From a virus: 41,345 nt of DNA. Position 1 is the stretch's first letter, and the number at the start of each line of letters is the position of its first letter. A program made the translations under genes and the position numbers. The notes under the pieces were generated by a model, which saw nothing but the letters and a program-made list of their open reading frames with translations, did not search any database and was not told the DNA's origin. Location of the stretch: the IMG/VR virus record IMGVR_UViG_3300046167_000291, positions 1-41,345 of that record; one strand, given 5' to 3'. Positions 6,018 through 14,829 of the stretch are shown piece by piece.

Positions 6018-6907
6018 CCTTTCTTGAGTTAGTCCAAATGGACGCAAAGCTAATTTGGGACGGGGAAGCCCACCGAGCCCGAAGCATCACAAAAGCCGAG
6101 CGATTTGCCTCTTTCTCTGATTATGAGACAAGGGGCATCGGCGAATTTAAGCCTAGCCACATCCACCGCTTCTTTGACAGCCTACAGGAGCAAGGGCTGT
6201 CTAATAATACCATTAATCACTATGGGGCAATGATAGTTAAGGTTTTCTCTCATGCAGTATCTGAAGAGCATATTTCTCATGTACCCAAGTTTAAGTACCG
6301 AAAGGTCAAAGGCAACCAAAGACCTTTGTACTTTACAAAGTCTCAAATAGACTTAATGTCGTCTTACTTTCGGAATAGTTCGGAATTTGGTGGTTTAGAA
6401 CATTATTTGACCATTGGCATACAAACTGGAATGCGTATTGGTGAGATAAGGAGTATAAACGAACGCACATTAATACTTGATGAAACAGGCGGCTATTCAG
6501 TTTACCTAGCTGAGACAAAGAATGGCGACAGCCGCACAGTACCAATTAATGACAAAGCCCTAAGAGCAGTTCGTGCTCTAGGAACTGATGTCTCTAAGAA
6601 CTGGAACAGTAAGCTGTTTTATCGTGGGTGGAAGCACATGAGGAGAGCCGTTTTAAATGGAGACACTCGCTACACCTTCCATACAACAAGACACACCTGT
6701 GCGACAACACTGGCGAACAGCGGAGCATACAACACAGACTTAATTGGTCGTTTCTTGGGACACCGAGACCTAAACACGACCCGTAAATACATCAAGACAG
6801 CACCAGAGACCTTGAGGTCTATGGCTGAGCTAATGAGAGGAGAGAGAAACAAAACATTTGCAGAACCACAAGCCAAGCAGGCTGATCTGTTTGGACTGGA
6901 AATATAA
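6014..6907 (+). CDS. int: Tyrosine recombinase (phage integrase)
   Basis: A 297-residue tyrosine recombinase that would insert the phage DNA into a host attachment site. The N-terminal half (about 1-110) is the core-binding SAM-like domain. The catalytic residues are all present: R141 (TGMRIGE), K169 (ETKNGDSRTVP), H223 and R226 (HTTRHT), H250 (GHRD) and nucleophile Y259 (TTRKY), nine residues after H250 as usual. The start at 6014 has AAGGA upstream and overlaps the regulator stop. An earlier GTG is in frame but unsupported. An integrase beside a T7-type RNA polymerase is known in some temperate T7-like phages, including marine ones. No excisionase was recognised. Confidence 0.95.
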   Translation: MTFLELVQMDAKLIWDGEAHRARSITKAERFASFSDYETRGIGEFKPSHIHRFFDSLQEQGLSNNTINHYGAMIVKVFSHAVSEEHISHVPKFKYRKVKGNQRPLYFTKSQIDLMSSYFRNSSEFGGLEHYLTIGIQTGMRIGEIRSINERTLILDETGGYSVYLAETKNGDSRTVPINDKALRAVRALGTDVSKNWNSKLFYRGWKHMRRAVLNGDTRYTFHTTRHTCATTLANSGAYNTDLIGRFLGHRDLNTTRKYIKTAPETLRSMAELMRGERNKTFAEPQAKQADLFGLEI

Positions 6908-6925
6908 AAAGGGAAGTAAAGTAAG

Positions 6926-7051
6926 ATGAGAAATACAGTTATAAAAGCAAGCCTAACCAATGGTGGACATGGGCGACCAGTGACAAACTGGTGTAACCCA
7001 TACACAGCCCCACCTGTAGCACTTATTAAATCAGGGGGAGCCAACACATGA
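6926..7051 (+). CDS. Small hypothetical protein (41 aa) before the RNA polymerase
   Basis: The ATG at 6926 follows GGGAAGTAAAG. The frame reads MRNTVIKASLTNGGHGRPVT and stops at TGA overlapping the RNA polymerase start (ATGA). It contains the GGGGGAG ribosome binding site of the polymerase gene. It may serve as a coupled leader peptide. The same stretch contains a hairpin (ACCAGT with ACTGGT), so it could instead be a noncoding leader. Confidence 0.45.
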   Translation: MRNTVIKASLTNGGHGRPVTNWCNPYTAPPVALIKSGGANT

Positions 7052-9627
7052 GCAACGAGAGCACACAGGCCAACCCAATCTCTCAGGCATACAACGAGAC
7101 CATGAAGGAAGATGGCAGAACAAAGTGGCAAGAGAAATACGAACAGGCAGACAACGTTACAGAGCAAGCACCAGAATACAACCAGTTAAAGCAAGTCTTA
7201 GACAAGGTTGCAGAAGGATTATCAAAAGACATAGAGGAAGCCAGAAGAGGCAAAGGACGCCGCCCAACGTGGCTTAATGACCTTATGCACTTAGACCCAC
7301 GACAGCTGGCACTCATTGGCCTTCAAAGCTGTTACAATGCAGTCCTTAAAGACAGCACCATGAACGCAGTTACTCAGGAAATAGGTGGCCTGATCGACAG
7401 GGAATGCCTCGCCCTTGAGTTGTTGCATAGTGAGGATGATGAAGCCAACAAGAACAACGCTAGGATTGTTAAGATGGTTTCAGAGACGCATACATCTGCA
7501 CACGTCAGGCTGAAGGCACTCAGGAACATAGCAACCAAAAATGGCACCAAGTCTAAGTATTTCGGTATTTCAGAAACTAAAGCCGACAGAAAGATGCACA
7601 AGAAAAGACGCACAGCAAACTCAGCACCAGTTCTTTCAGCTATCTTTCAGTATTGTAATGTCTTCCAAAAGGACACCCAATATACAACGCCAAAAAACAG
7701 CATTACTCGCCTTGCGTTCACTGATGAAGCCCAGCGCGAACTTGAGAGAAGCAAAGAGTATCTACAGTGGTCACAGCCGCTACTAAAACCTATTCCTATG
7801 GACACTCCGAACCCGTGGACAGGATACCACACGGGGGCTTATAAGGACTGGCGTTTAGCAGAGTTAGTAAAGCTGGTTCGAGGGGCTTCAGTGAAGCAAA
7901 TTGAGGCCATAGAGCACAGTTTCAAAGGTGAAATTCCAGAGCACTATAGAGCACTCAATGCACTCCAAGAAACGAGACTTTGTATCAACGAGGAAATGCT
8001 TGAAGTTGTAGAATGGTGCTGGGAGACACGGCAGTCATTCGGTAAGTTTCCAAAGAGAGATAAACCTGAGTTTCCGAGGCTACCCAAAGATCACATGACA
8101 ATGGATCAGGAGCTAAAGAAAGCAATCAAAGAAGACCAACGTGAATGGAGAAATACGGAGAGGCGTGTCAAAGGTGCTGAAGCAGTCATGAAGCAAGATT
8201 TGCAGATTGCTAATGAACTGGCAGTGCACGACTGGTTTACAATCCCTTGGGCTTGTGACTTCCGTGGTCGCTTCAACATGGTTCCGTCTTTTAACTACCA
8301 TCGTGATGACCACATAAAGTCTCTCTTTCAGTTTCAAAGAGGACGTGTAGTCGATGGTCAGAACATTCGTTGGCTCAAGATACATATTGCCAACTGTAGT
8401 GGTTTTGAGAAGATCGACAAAGCACCTCTTGAAGATCGTGTGGCTTGGTTTGATAAAAATGAGGGTGTGCTGTTGGACATGGCTAAAGACTATAAGAACA
8501 GTCTGGGTCAATGGTCTGGCGCGGACAAGCCTTTTCAAATGTTAGCGGCTATCTTCGAATATTCCAGATACCTTGAGGAACGTGAAGACTTTGTTGGATT
8601 TATACCAATTTCACTTGATGGGACTAATAGTGGCGTTCAGCATTATTCGATGCTTACTCGTGGAGAGGATGAGGGTAAACTTGTAAACCTAGTCCCACAG
8701 GCTGAAATGGCTGACCTTTATCAAACTGTTGCTGACAAGGTACAAACGAGGCTCAAGACTGATCTAAGTGACAGTAGTGACTTTAGGAAGAACCCCATCA
8801 GTAAGGCCGAACTTGCGCGTATTTGGTTGGACTATGGTGTGGACAGGAAGCTATGTAAGAGACCATCAATGGTTTTCGCCTATAGTTCTGTTGCGGCTGG
8901 TATGACTGGTCAGTTCATGGAAGACGTAATGAAACCGCTACAGCGTGACGTGAGCTATGGAGACATCGAGTTTCATCCGATTGCTAGGACTAATAAAGAG
9001 CGAAAAGTTGCGGCTCGTTACCTTGCTGAACATTGCTATGACAGTATCGTGGAAACTTTGCCCAAGGCGGCTGAAGCAATGAAGTGGATACAGTCGTGTA
9101 CCAATGTTCTCAGCAAGCAGAACAAGCTGGTCAACTGGACTTCGCCCAGCGGCTTTAGAATATTCCATAACTATTTAAAGCGAGACCGAGTAGAGACCAA
9201 GATATTCTTGTTTGATACAGCGGTGGGCATGAGAACTAGGTCTAAAGTTTCTTTGTCTATGGATACAGGGAAGGTCGATGTTAGGAAAAACACAGCATCA
9301 GTAGCGGCTAATTTTATACACTCTTTAGATGCGGCTGGCATGGCTAAAACCATAATCCTACTGTTAGACGCTGGAGCTACTGAAGACTTCTTTATGATCC
9401 ATGACAGCTTCGCAATCTCAGGGGATGTAGACGAGTTATATCATGGTGTCCGTGAAGCCCACATTCAGATGTATTCTGAAGAAAACCTACTGCTGAAGTG
9501 GCAAGAGGAACTCAGGCAACAGCTGGAGCATCCTTTCGATTTTGAGAAGTCTGACGTTCCTCCAATACCACAGATGGGAAACCTTAATTTACAGCTGATA
9601 AGGGACAGCCAATTTTGCTTCAGTTAA
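7048..9627 (+). CDS. T7-type single-subunit DNA-directed RNA polymerase
   Basis: An 859-residue enzyme (T7 gp1 has 883) that transcribes phage genes from phage-specific promoters. Catalytic motif A is ISLDGTNSGVQHYS with D524. The fingers motif B is CKRPSMVFAYSS with K604 and Y612, equivalent to T7 K631 and Y639. Motif C is MIHDSFA with D786, equivalent to T7 D812. AANFIHSLDAAGMAKT precedes motif C as in the family. The N-terminal 300 residues correspond to the promoter-binding and RNA-exit domain and are poorly conserved, so promoter specificity cannot be predicted. A GGGGGAG ribosome binding site precedes the start. Two hairpins follow the gene, the second a clear intrinsic terminator, matching a host-transcribed early unit that ends here. 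Confidence 0.97.
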   Translation: MSNESTQANPISQAYNETMKEDGRTKWQEKYEQADNVTEQAPEYNQLKQVLDKVAEGLSKDIEEARRGKGRRPTWLNDLMHLDPRQLALIGLQSCYNAVLKDSTMNAVTQEIGGLIDRECLALELLHSEDDEANKNNARIVKMVSETHTSAHVRLKALRNIATKNGTKSKYFGISETKADRKMHKKRRTANSAPVLSAIFQYCNVFQKDTQYTTPKNSITRLAFTDEAQRELERSKEYLQWSQPLLKPIPMDTPNPWTGYHTGAYKDWRLAELVKLVRGASVKQIEAIEHSFKGEIPEHYRALNALQETRLCINEEMLEVVEWCWETRQSFGKFPKRDKPEFPRLPKDHMTMDQELKKAIKEDQREWRNTERRVKGAEAVMKQDLQIANELAVHDWFTIPWACDFRGRFNMVPSFNYHRDDHIKSLFQFQRGRVVDGQNIRWLKIHIANCSGFEKIDKAPLEDRVAWFDKNEGVLLDMAKDYKNSLGQWSGADKPFQMLAAIFEYSRYLEEREDFVGFIPISLDGTNSGVQHYSMLTRGEDEGKLVNLVPQAEMADLYQTVADKVQTRLKTDLSDSSDFRKNPISKAELARIWLDYGVDRKLCKRPSMVFAYSSVAAGMTGQFMEDVMKPLQRDVSYGDIEFHPIARTNKERKVAARYLAEHCYDSIVETLPKAAEAMKWIQSCTNVLSKQNKLVNWTSPSGFRIFHNYLKRDRVETKIFLFDTAVGMRTRSKVSLSMDTGKVDVRKNTASVAANFIHSLDAAGMAKTIILLLDAGATEDFFMIHDSFAISGDVDELYHGVREAHIQMYSEENLLLKWQEELRQQLEHPFDFEKSDVPPIPQMGNLNLQLIRDSQFCFS

Positions 9628-9646
9628 TACTTATGTCACCCTTCAG

Positions 9647-9693
9647 AAGCCCCTAGTGTCTCCTCCCTCCTCCTCCTAAGACACTAGGGACTT
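9647..9693 (+). terminator. Hairpin after the RNA polymerase gene
   Basis: CCCTAGTGTCT (9651-9661) pairs perfectly with AGACACTAGGG (9679-9689) over a pyrimidine-rich 17-nt loop. AAG and CTT outside extend the stem past one mismatch. There is no U-run, so it may protect mRNA or be a processing site rather than a classic terminator. Confidence 0.6.
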
Positions 9694-9707
9694 CTTCTCC
9701 CAAACAT

Positions 9708-9742
9708 AAAGGCCATCTCTAGTAACTAGGGGTGGCCTTTTT
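9708..9742 (+). terminator. Intrinsic terminator of the early unit
   Basis: AAAGGCCATCTCTAG (9708-9722) pairs with CTAGGGGTGGCCTTT (9726-9740) along 15 positions with two G-T pairs, followed by a T-run. It is strong and close to the SSB start (9761). This matches the early terminator of T7, where host RNA polymerase stops after gene 1 and its followers. Confidence 0.85.
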
Positions 9743-9760
9743 CATTAGAAAGACAAAAGT

Positions 9761-10303
9761 ATGCCTAAGAAACAAAAGATCAACTTCCAGACACCAACTG
9801 GCGTGGCTAAGTATCCACACCTACTGAAACCTGACACAGCCTTCGATACTGAAGGTAAATATAAGTCAGAAATATTGCTGTCTCCAGAAGACGCAAAGCC
9901 TTTGATTAAGATCATTGAGGATGCGGCTAAAGCAGAACATGGGAAGGCTAATTACAGAGTTCCTTATCAAACGGATGAAGACACTGGTGAAGTGGCATTC
10001 AAACTTCAGTCAAAGTACATGCCAGAGTTTTATGACACAGCTGGTCAAAAAGTGCCAGTAAATGCCTTACCACAGATCGGTGGTGGCAGTCGTTTGAGAC
10101 TTAAAGGGTTCTTAAATGTCTACAAAGTAAGCGGACAGGCTGGGGTGTCTATCACGCTACAAGCTGTCCAAATTGTCGAAGCCGTCCAAGGAATGAATGG
10201 AACAGGCTTTGGCGCAATCGAGGAAGGTGGGTTCACTATAGACACATCAGCAATCGATGCACCTTTTGCACCCACTGGAAATGAAGACAACTTTGACTTC
10301 TAA
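9761..10303 (+). CDS. Single-stranded DNA-binding protein, T7 gp2.5-like
   Basis: A 180-residue SSB that would coat single-stranded DNA at the replication fork and contact polymerase and primase-helicase. The OB-fold region is about residues 5-145 (NFQTPTGVAKYPHLLKPDTA through LRLKGFLNVYKVSG). The tail is acidic and ends in phenylalanine (GNEDNFDF), the hallmark of gp2.5-type proteins, which use this tail for protein contacts. It begins 19 nt after the early terminator, so its expression should depend on the phage polymerase or readthrough. Endonuclease I overlaps its end. Confidence 0.85.
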   Translation: MPKKQKINFQTPTGVAKYPHLLKPDTAFDTEGKYKSEILLSPEDAKPLIKIIEDAAKAEHGKANYRVPYQTDEDTGEVAFKLQSKYMPEFYDTAGQKVPVNALPQIGGGSRLRLKGFLNVYKVSGQAGVSITLQAVQIVEAVQGMNGTGFGAIEEGGFTIDTSAIDAPFAPTGNEDNFDF

Positions 10304-10724
10304 TCACAGATACCGAGGTATCAAAGAAGGCTATAGGTCAGGTCTTGAAGTTGGTGTTGCTGAAGAACTCAGGAGACTAGGTATTCCGTTTACCTACGAG
10401 ACCGAGAGGTTTTCATACTTAATCCCATCGCGGACTGCCAAGTACACCCCAGACTTTATTCTCCCAAAGGCTGGTGGTGTGTGGTTTTTAGAAACCAAAG
10501 GACGATGGGTGACAGCTGATCGACAGAAACATGTGTTGATTAAGAAGCAACTGCCAGACCTTGACCTACGTTTTCTTTTCCAGAATGCAAACGCAAAGTT
10601 GTATAAGGGGTCAAAGACTTCTTATGCAGACTTTTGCATCAAGAATGGTTTCGAATGGGCACATAAGCGAATACCATCAGAGTGGATTGAGGAATGCCAT
10701 ATAGGCATGAAGCAAGCCAGATAA
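10281..10724 (+). CDS. Endonuclease I, Holliday-junction resolvase (T7 gp3-like)
   Basis: A 147-residue enzyme (T7 gp3 has 149) that cuts branched DNA and helps degrade host DNA. Active-site residues match T7: E23 (RSGLE), E40 (FTYETE), D58 (YTPDF), E71 and K73 (LETKGRW). The KLYKGSKTSYADFC segment and EWI near the C-terminus are also conserved. The start at 10281 is chosen because it gives the T7-like distance to RSGLE. An upstream ATG at 10257 is in frame. The gene overlaps the SSB gene by 23 nt, which implies coupled translation. Confidence 0.93.
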   Translation: MKTTLTSNHRYRGIKEGYRSGLEVGVAEELRRLGIPFTYETERFSYLIPSRTAKYTPDFILPKAGGVWFLETKGRWVTADRQKHVLIKKQLPDLDLRFLFQNANAKLYKGSKTSYADFCIKNGFEWAHKRIPSEWIEECHIGMKQAR

Positions 10725-10733
10725 AGAGAGCAT

Positions 10734-10759
10734 AGGGCGGTCTTCGGGTCGCCCTTTTT
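10734..10759 (+). terminator. Intrinsic terminator after endonuclease I
   Basis: AGGGCG (10734-10739) pairs with CGCCCT (10750-10755), with a further G-T pair and a TCTTCGGG loop, followed by TTTTTC. It is a compact terminator between endonuclease I and primase-helicase. Confidence 0.85.
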
Positions 10760-10780
10760 CTATTATAAGGGAAGCAACAA

Positions 10781-12367
10781 ATGAATGAACAAGAAGAGAG
10801 CACTTTTGTGTCTCACGAACAATGCGATGCCTGTGGGTCATCGGATGCAAACAGCCTTTACAGCGATGGACATATGTTCTGCTTTAGTTGTCTAAAACAC
10901 ACCCCAGCTGAAGGTGAAATATCACCTGTCGAAAAGACAAATGCAGCCAACTCTTTTTTGAACGGCGATTACATGGAATTAAGGTCACGAAAGTTGACTG
11001 AAGCTACATGCCGTAAGTTTGGTTACTTTGTGACTAAAGACAGCAAAGGTGAGCCAGTACAGGTAGCAACCTTCAAGGATGCCAAGGGTAAGACAACAGG
11101 CCAGAAGATACGCACCAGAGACAAGCAGTTTCCTACAATTGGAAAGATCACTGGTCTCTTTGGTATGCACCTTTGGTCAGCTGGTAAGAAGCTGGTGATT
11201 ACAGAAGGTGAGATAGACGCCATGAGCGTCAGTCAAGTGCAACAGCATAAATTCGCTACAATATCTGTGAGGAATGGCAGTGCTGGAGCTAAGAAAAATT
11301 TGTTGGAAAACATAGATTACCTTAACAACTTTAAAGAGATAATCTTAATGTTTGATCAGGATGAAGCTGGACGTAAGGCCGCCATTGAGTGTGCTGAAGT
11401 CTTGCCCATTGGTAAAGTTAAGATTGCTGTCTTGCCACACAAGGATGCTAATGAGTGTCTTGTAAAAGGTGAGGCTGGAGCGATCATCAATGCCATACAT
11501 CAGGCGGCTGACTACAGACCTGATGGCATAGTTCAGATGTCTGACATGAGAGAGACTGTAGCAACTCCAGACGCTGAGAGCCCAATGAAGTACCCATATC
11601 CAAGAGTGAACAATATGCTCAAAGGTATACGTCAGGGAATTGTGACCATAGTGGCTGGTAGTGGCACAGGTAAGTCTACATTAATTCGTGAGATTGCTTA
11701 CAACTTACACATGACAGGAACACGGGTTGGCATGTTGATGCTAGAAGAAAGCACCAAGCGTACAGCCCAAGGTCTCGTAGGTCTCCACATCAATAGAAAT
11801 ATTGTGATTGATGAGGATGCGGCAACACAAGAGGAGATAAAGACTGGCTTTGACGACTTGCTGTCTCATGGTCAAATCTACCTCTTTGATCACTTTGGGT
11901 CATTTGACATAGACACCATTTGTAATCGTATCAGGTACATGAAGCATGGGCTTGGGTGTGATGTCGTCTTCTTAGATCATATTAGTATTCTCGTTAGTTC
12001 GTATGCTGGTGCAAGTGACAACGAGAGAGTGCTCATAGATCACATCATGCACACTCTGACAGTCTTATGTACTGAGTTGGACTTAGCCTTAATCCTTGTG
12101 TCACACTTAAAGAGACCAAACTCCGAAAGAGGTCATGAAGGTGGCGATAGAGCACAGCTGTCACAGCTGAGAGGAAGCCACAGTTTAGCACAGCTGGCGA
12201 CTGCCTGTATTGCTATGAACGTGGACAGCGAAGACCCAACATCAGGCAAGCGAGAACTTGTCGTACTCAAGAATAGGCATACGGGTTTCGTAGGCCAAGC
12301 GGATGAACTTCAGTACAACCGCGAAACAGGCAGACTTACTGCCACAGATAGTAACTTCGGTTTCTAA
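10781..12367 (+). CDS. Primase-helicase, T7 gp4-like
   Basis: A 528-residue bifunctional enzyme (T7 gp4A has 566) that makes RNA primers and unwinds the fork. The N-terminal zinc ribbon has C15, C18, C34 and C37, the same spacing as T7. The TOPRIM primase core carries VITEGEIDAM (E142) and LMFDQDEAGR (D192, D194). The RecA-like helicase has Walker A AGSGTGKST (K298), and VVFLDHISILVS acts as Walker B. LVSHLKRP and SQLRGSHSLAQLA are later helicase motifs. The start is the ATG at 10781 after AAGGGAAG. It is preceded by a terminator and followed by a small winged-helix gene. Confidence 0.95.
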   Translation: MNEQEESTFVSHEQCDACGSSDANSLYSDGHMFCFSCLKHTPAEGEISPVEKTNAANSFLNGDYMELRSRKLTEATCRKFGYFVTKDSKGEPVQVATFKDAKGKTTGQKIRTRDKQFPTIGKITGLFGMHLWSAGKKLVITEGEIDAMSVSQVQQHKFATISVRNGSAGAKKNLLENIDYLNNFKEIILMFDQDEAGRKAAIECAEVLPIGKVKIAVLPHKDANECLVKGEAGAIINAIHQAADYRPDGIVQMSDMRETVATPDAESPMKYPYPRVNNMLKGIRQGIVTIVAGSGTGKSTLIREIAYNLHMTGTRVGMLMLEESTKRTAQGLVGLHINRNIVIDEDAATQEEIKTGFDDLLSHGQIYLFDHFGSFDIDTICNRIRYMKHGLGCDVVFLDHISILVSSYAGASDNERVLIDHIMHTLTVLCTELDLALILVSHLKRPNSERGHEGGDRAQLSQLRGSHSLAQLATACIAMNVDSEDPTSGKRELVVLKNRHTGFVGQADELQYNRETGRLTATDSNFGF

Positions 12368-12410
12368 AAACTCCCCAAAACAAAAACATTAGTAAAGCAA
12401 AGGAACACGT

Positions 12411-12704
12411 ATGCGTGGTTTATCAAGCACGTCTCGCGAGGCGTATGCAAACACAGATTTAACAAAGAACACAAGAATGGTTTTCGATGTCATTCAAGCC
12501 GCTGGCGACAAAGGTTGCATCAGTGCACAGGTACAGCTGGCACTCAAGCACATGCCGTATGGCTCAATCACCAACCACTTTAAATGGCTGAAAGACGCTG
12601 GGCTGATCACAGTCATAGGGAAGCGCAAAAGTCCGTATGGACGCAACCAACAGATATTTAAAGCAACAAGACAACTCGATGCACAAGGGGAGCTATTTAG
12701 ATGA
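12411..12704 (+). CDS. Winged helix-turn-helix protein (97 aa)
   Basis: Residues about 20-78 look like a winged helix: NTRMVFDVIQAAGDKGCISA, then a helix-turn-helix around AQVQLALKHMPYGSITNHFK, and a wing with VIGKRKSPYGRNQ. It may bind DNA as a transcription or replication factor. Exact family and target are unknown. AAAGGAACAC precedes the start, and the MazG gene starts inside its last codons (4-nt overlap), placing it in the replication operon. Confidence 0.7.
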   Translation: MRGLSSTSREAYANTDLTKNTRMVFDVIQAAGDKGCISAQVQLALKHMPYGSITNHFKWLKDAGLITVIGKRKSPYGRNQQIFKATRQLDAQGELFR

Positions 12705-13063
12705 AAACTACAGGAACACACCAATACACAATGAACCAGTACCAAGCTGACGCGGCTAAGACTATGATCTACAAGTGGAAGGTTATCTATCCAGCTTTAG
12801 GTCTAGCCAATGAGGCTGGCGAAGTCCTTGGTAAGATCAAAAAGCTAATCAGAGATAATGATGTAACTTTTGATGGCATTGATACAATCCCAGCGCAAAA
12901 GAGAGCAGAGATAGCTGACGAGTTGGGCGATGTACTCTGGTACATAGCGGCACTATCAAAAGACCTTGGGATAACTCTGAATGAGGTCGCCGCAATTAAT
13001 CATGAGAAGCTACAGTCACGACAGAAACGTGGTGTTCTCAAAGGTTCTGGTGACAAGCGATGA
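12701..13063 (+). CDS. mazG: MazG-like nucleotide pyrophosphohydrolase
   Basis: A 120-residue single-domain all-alpha NTP pyrophosphohydrolase. The metal-binding pairs are visible: E38 and E41 in LANEAGEVLGKIKK, and E74 and D77 in DELGDVLWYIAALS, followed by LNEVAAINHEKLQSRQKRG, the usual MazG C-terminal helix. It hydrolyses nucleoside triphosphates to monophosphates. In phages it has been proposed to clean the nucleotide pool or alter the host stringent signal. It sits between the winged-helix gene and DNA polymerase with 4-nt overlaps on both sides. Confidence 0.92.
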   Translation: MKTTGTHQYTMNQYQADAAKTMIYKWKVIYPALGLANEAGEVLGKIKKLIRDNDVTFDGIDTIPAQKRAEIADELGDVLWYIAALSKDLGITLNEVAAINHEKLQSRQKRGVLKGSGDKR

Positions 13064-14829
13064 GTCGTTGGGTATGGGACTTAGAGAGCAACGGGCTGTT
13101 AGACACCATCCACACTATCTGGTGCATTGTCTGTCGTGAGGTGGACACTGGTGAAGTCCGTAAGTTTAACCCAGACCAGATCGAGGACGCACTTGAACTA
13201 CTAGCCAGTGCTGATGAGATCATAGGTCACAACATTATCGACTACGACATCCCAGCGATACAGATTGTATTCCCTGAGTGGACAACTAAAGCCAAGGTTA
13301 CTGACACTTTAGTTCTGTCGCGCCTGATACATGGCGACATGTTTAATGAGGATGCTGAACGCAACTTCAGTGTCTCTAAGTTTCCTAAGAAACTTTGGGG
13401 AAGCCACAGCCTAAAGGCTTGGGGTCTTCGCCTTGGTGACTTCAAGGATGACTATGATGGTGGGTGGGAAGCCTACAGTGAAACTATGATGTCTTATTGC
13501 GTTCAAGATACTCAAGTGACGGACACCCTTTATAAGAAGTTGATGAAGACTGAGCCTACTCAGAAGTCTATCGACCTTGAGCATCGCATGGCATCCATCT
13601 GCCGTGAGATCGGTAGTAATGGCTGGACATTCGATGAGAAGAAAGCTGGTGAACTGTATGCTGAACTTGCACAGAAACGCCATGTCATTGAGGAAGACTT
13701 AAAGGAGCTGTTTCCACCTTGGGAAGTTACTGAAGACTTCTATCCTAAAGTCAATAACAAGGCTCGTGGTTATGTCAAAGGTGAGCTGTTTGTTAAGTCT
13801 AAGACAGTCTACTTTAACCCAGCGTCTAGGGTGCACATACAAAGATGTCTTGTGGACAAGTACAAGTGGAAGCCAAAAGAGTTTACTCCAAATGGTCAGG
13901 CTAAGATTGACGAAACCATCTTGGCTAGTCTTCCGTACCCAGAGGCTAAGAGGCTTGCTGAGTTCTTTTTAATACAAAAGAGGATTGGTATGTTAGCTGA
14001 AGGTGCTGGGGCATGGCTAAAGAAGGTCAGTGCTGATGGTAAACTTAGACATAGGCTGAATAGCAATAATTGTGTTTCTTCGAGAGCCACAGCGACATCT
14101 CCAAACCTACAGCAAGTCCCAAGTTCTGGCTCACCTTATGGCAAAGAGTGTCGTGAGTTGTTCACAGCACCAGATGGATGGGTCATTTGCGGAGCTGATC
14201 TTTCGGGGATCGAGTTGCGCCTACTTGCTTCTTACCTTCACCCTTATGATGGCGGCGAGTATTCAAAGCAAATTCTTGAGGGTGACATCCACACCTACAA
14301 CCAACATGCGGCTGGTTTAGCTACAAGGTCTCAGGCAAAAACATGGGTATACGCCGTGTTATATGGCGGTGGTGATAGGCTCATAGGTGCTATTGCTGGT
14401 GGCGGTGCAAAGAAGGGTAAACAACTAAAGGACAACTACGATCATGCTGTCCCAGCGTTTTCTACCTTAAAGAGAAACCTAAAGACAGCGGCTAAAAGAG
14501 GCCACATCAAGGCACTCGATGGGCGCAAACTCAGGATCAGATCGGAGCATAGATGCCTGTCACAGTTACTTCAATCAGCTGGGGCAATCGTAGCAAAACA
14601 GTGGGTCATGATGACTTACGACAAAATCAAAGAAAAGTATGGCGACGATGCGTACATCATGGGCTGGATTCATGATGAAATTCAAGTCGCCTGTAAAACA
14701 GAAGGGATTGCCGAAAATGTCGGAAATATCGCTGGAACAATGGCATCAGAAGCTGGCATTGCTCTCGGACTTAACATTGCCATTGCCTCAGAATATTCCG
14801 TGGGAAAGTCTTGGGCTGACACTCACTGA
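13060..14829 (+). CDS. DNA polymerase, family A with 3'-5' exonuclease
   Basis: A 589-residue replicative polymerase. The exonuclease domain has motif I WDLESNG (D7, E9), motif II GHNIIDYDIPA and motif III YCVQDTQVTD. The polymerase domain has motif A GADLSGIELR (D380), motif B RSQAKTWVYAVLYGGG (K427) and motif C IHDEIQ (D539). T7 gp5 is 704 residues. The shortfall lies in the thumb region between exonuclease and motif A (about residues 190-375), where T7 carries its thioredoxin-binding loop, so this enzyme probably uses another processivity solution. That is inference from length. The start overlaps mazG by 4 nt. Confidence 0.96.
   Translation: MSRWVWDLESNGLLDTIHTIWCIVCREVDTGEVRKFNPDQIEDALELLASADEIIGHNIIDYDIPAIQIVFPEWTTKAKVTDTLVLSRLIHGDMFNEDAERNFSVSKFPKKLWGSHSLKAWGLRLGDFKDDYDGGWEAYSETMMSYCVQDTQVTDTLYKKLMKTEPTQKSIDLEHRMASICREIGSNGWTFDEKKAGELYAELAQKRHVIEEDLKELFPPWEVTEDFYPKVNNKARGYVKGELFVKSKTVYFNPASRVHIQRCLVDKYKWKPKEFTPNGQAKIDETILASLPYPEAKRLAEFFLIQKRIGMLAEGAGAWLKKVSADGKLRHRLNSNNCVSSRATATSPNLQQVPSSGSPYGKECRELFTAPDGWVICGADLSGIELRLLASYLHPYDGGEYSKQILEGDIHTYNQHAAGLATRSQAKTWVYAVLYGGGDRLIGAIAGGGAKKGKQLKDNYDHAVPAFSTLKRNLKTAAKRGHIKALDGRKLRIRSEHRCLSQLLQSAGAIVAKQWVMMTYDKIKEKYGDDAYIMGWIHDEIQVACKTEGIAENVGNIAGTMASEAGIALGLNIAIASEYSVGKSWADTH

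Noticed and set aside
6908-7047. attP directly downstream of the integrase
   Set aside because: No tRNA 3' end (TTCGA-type T-loop) or long repeat is visible there. The stretch is better explained by a 41-codon leader gene.
10228-10250. TTCACTATAGACAC inside the SSB gene as a T7-like promoter
   Set aside because: It resembles the end of T7-family promoters, but the upstream bases do not match the other ACTATAG sites, and it lies inside a gene with no need for a start there.
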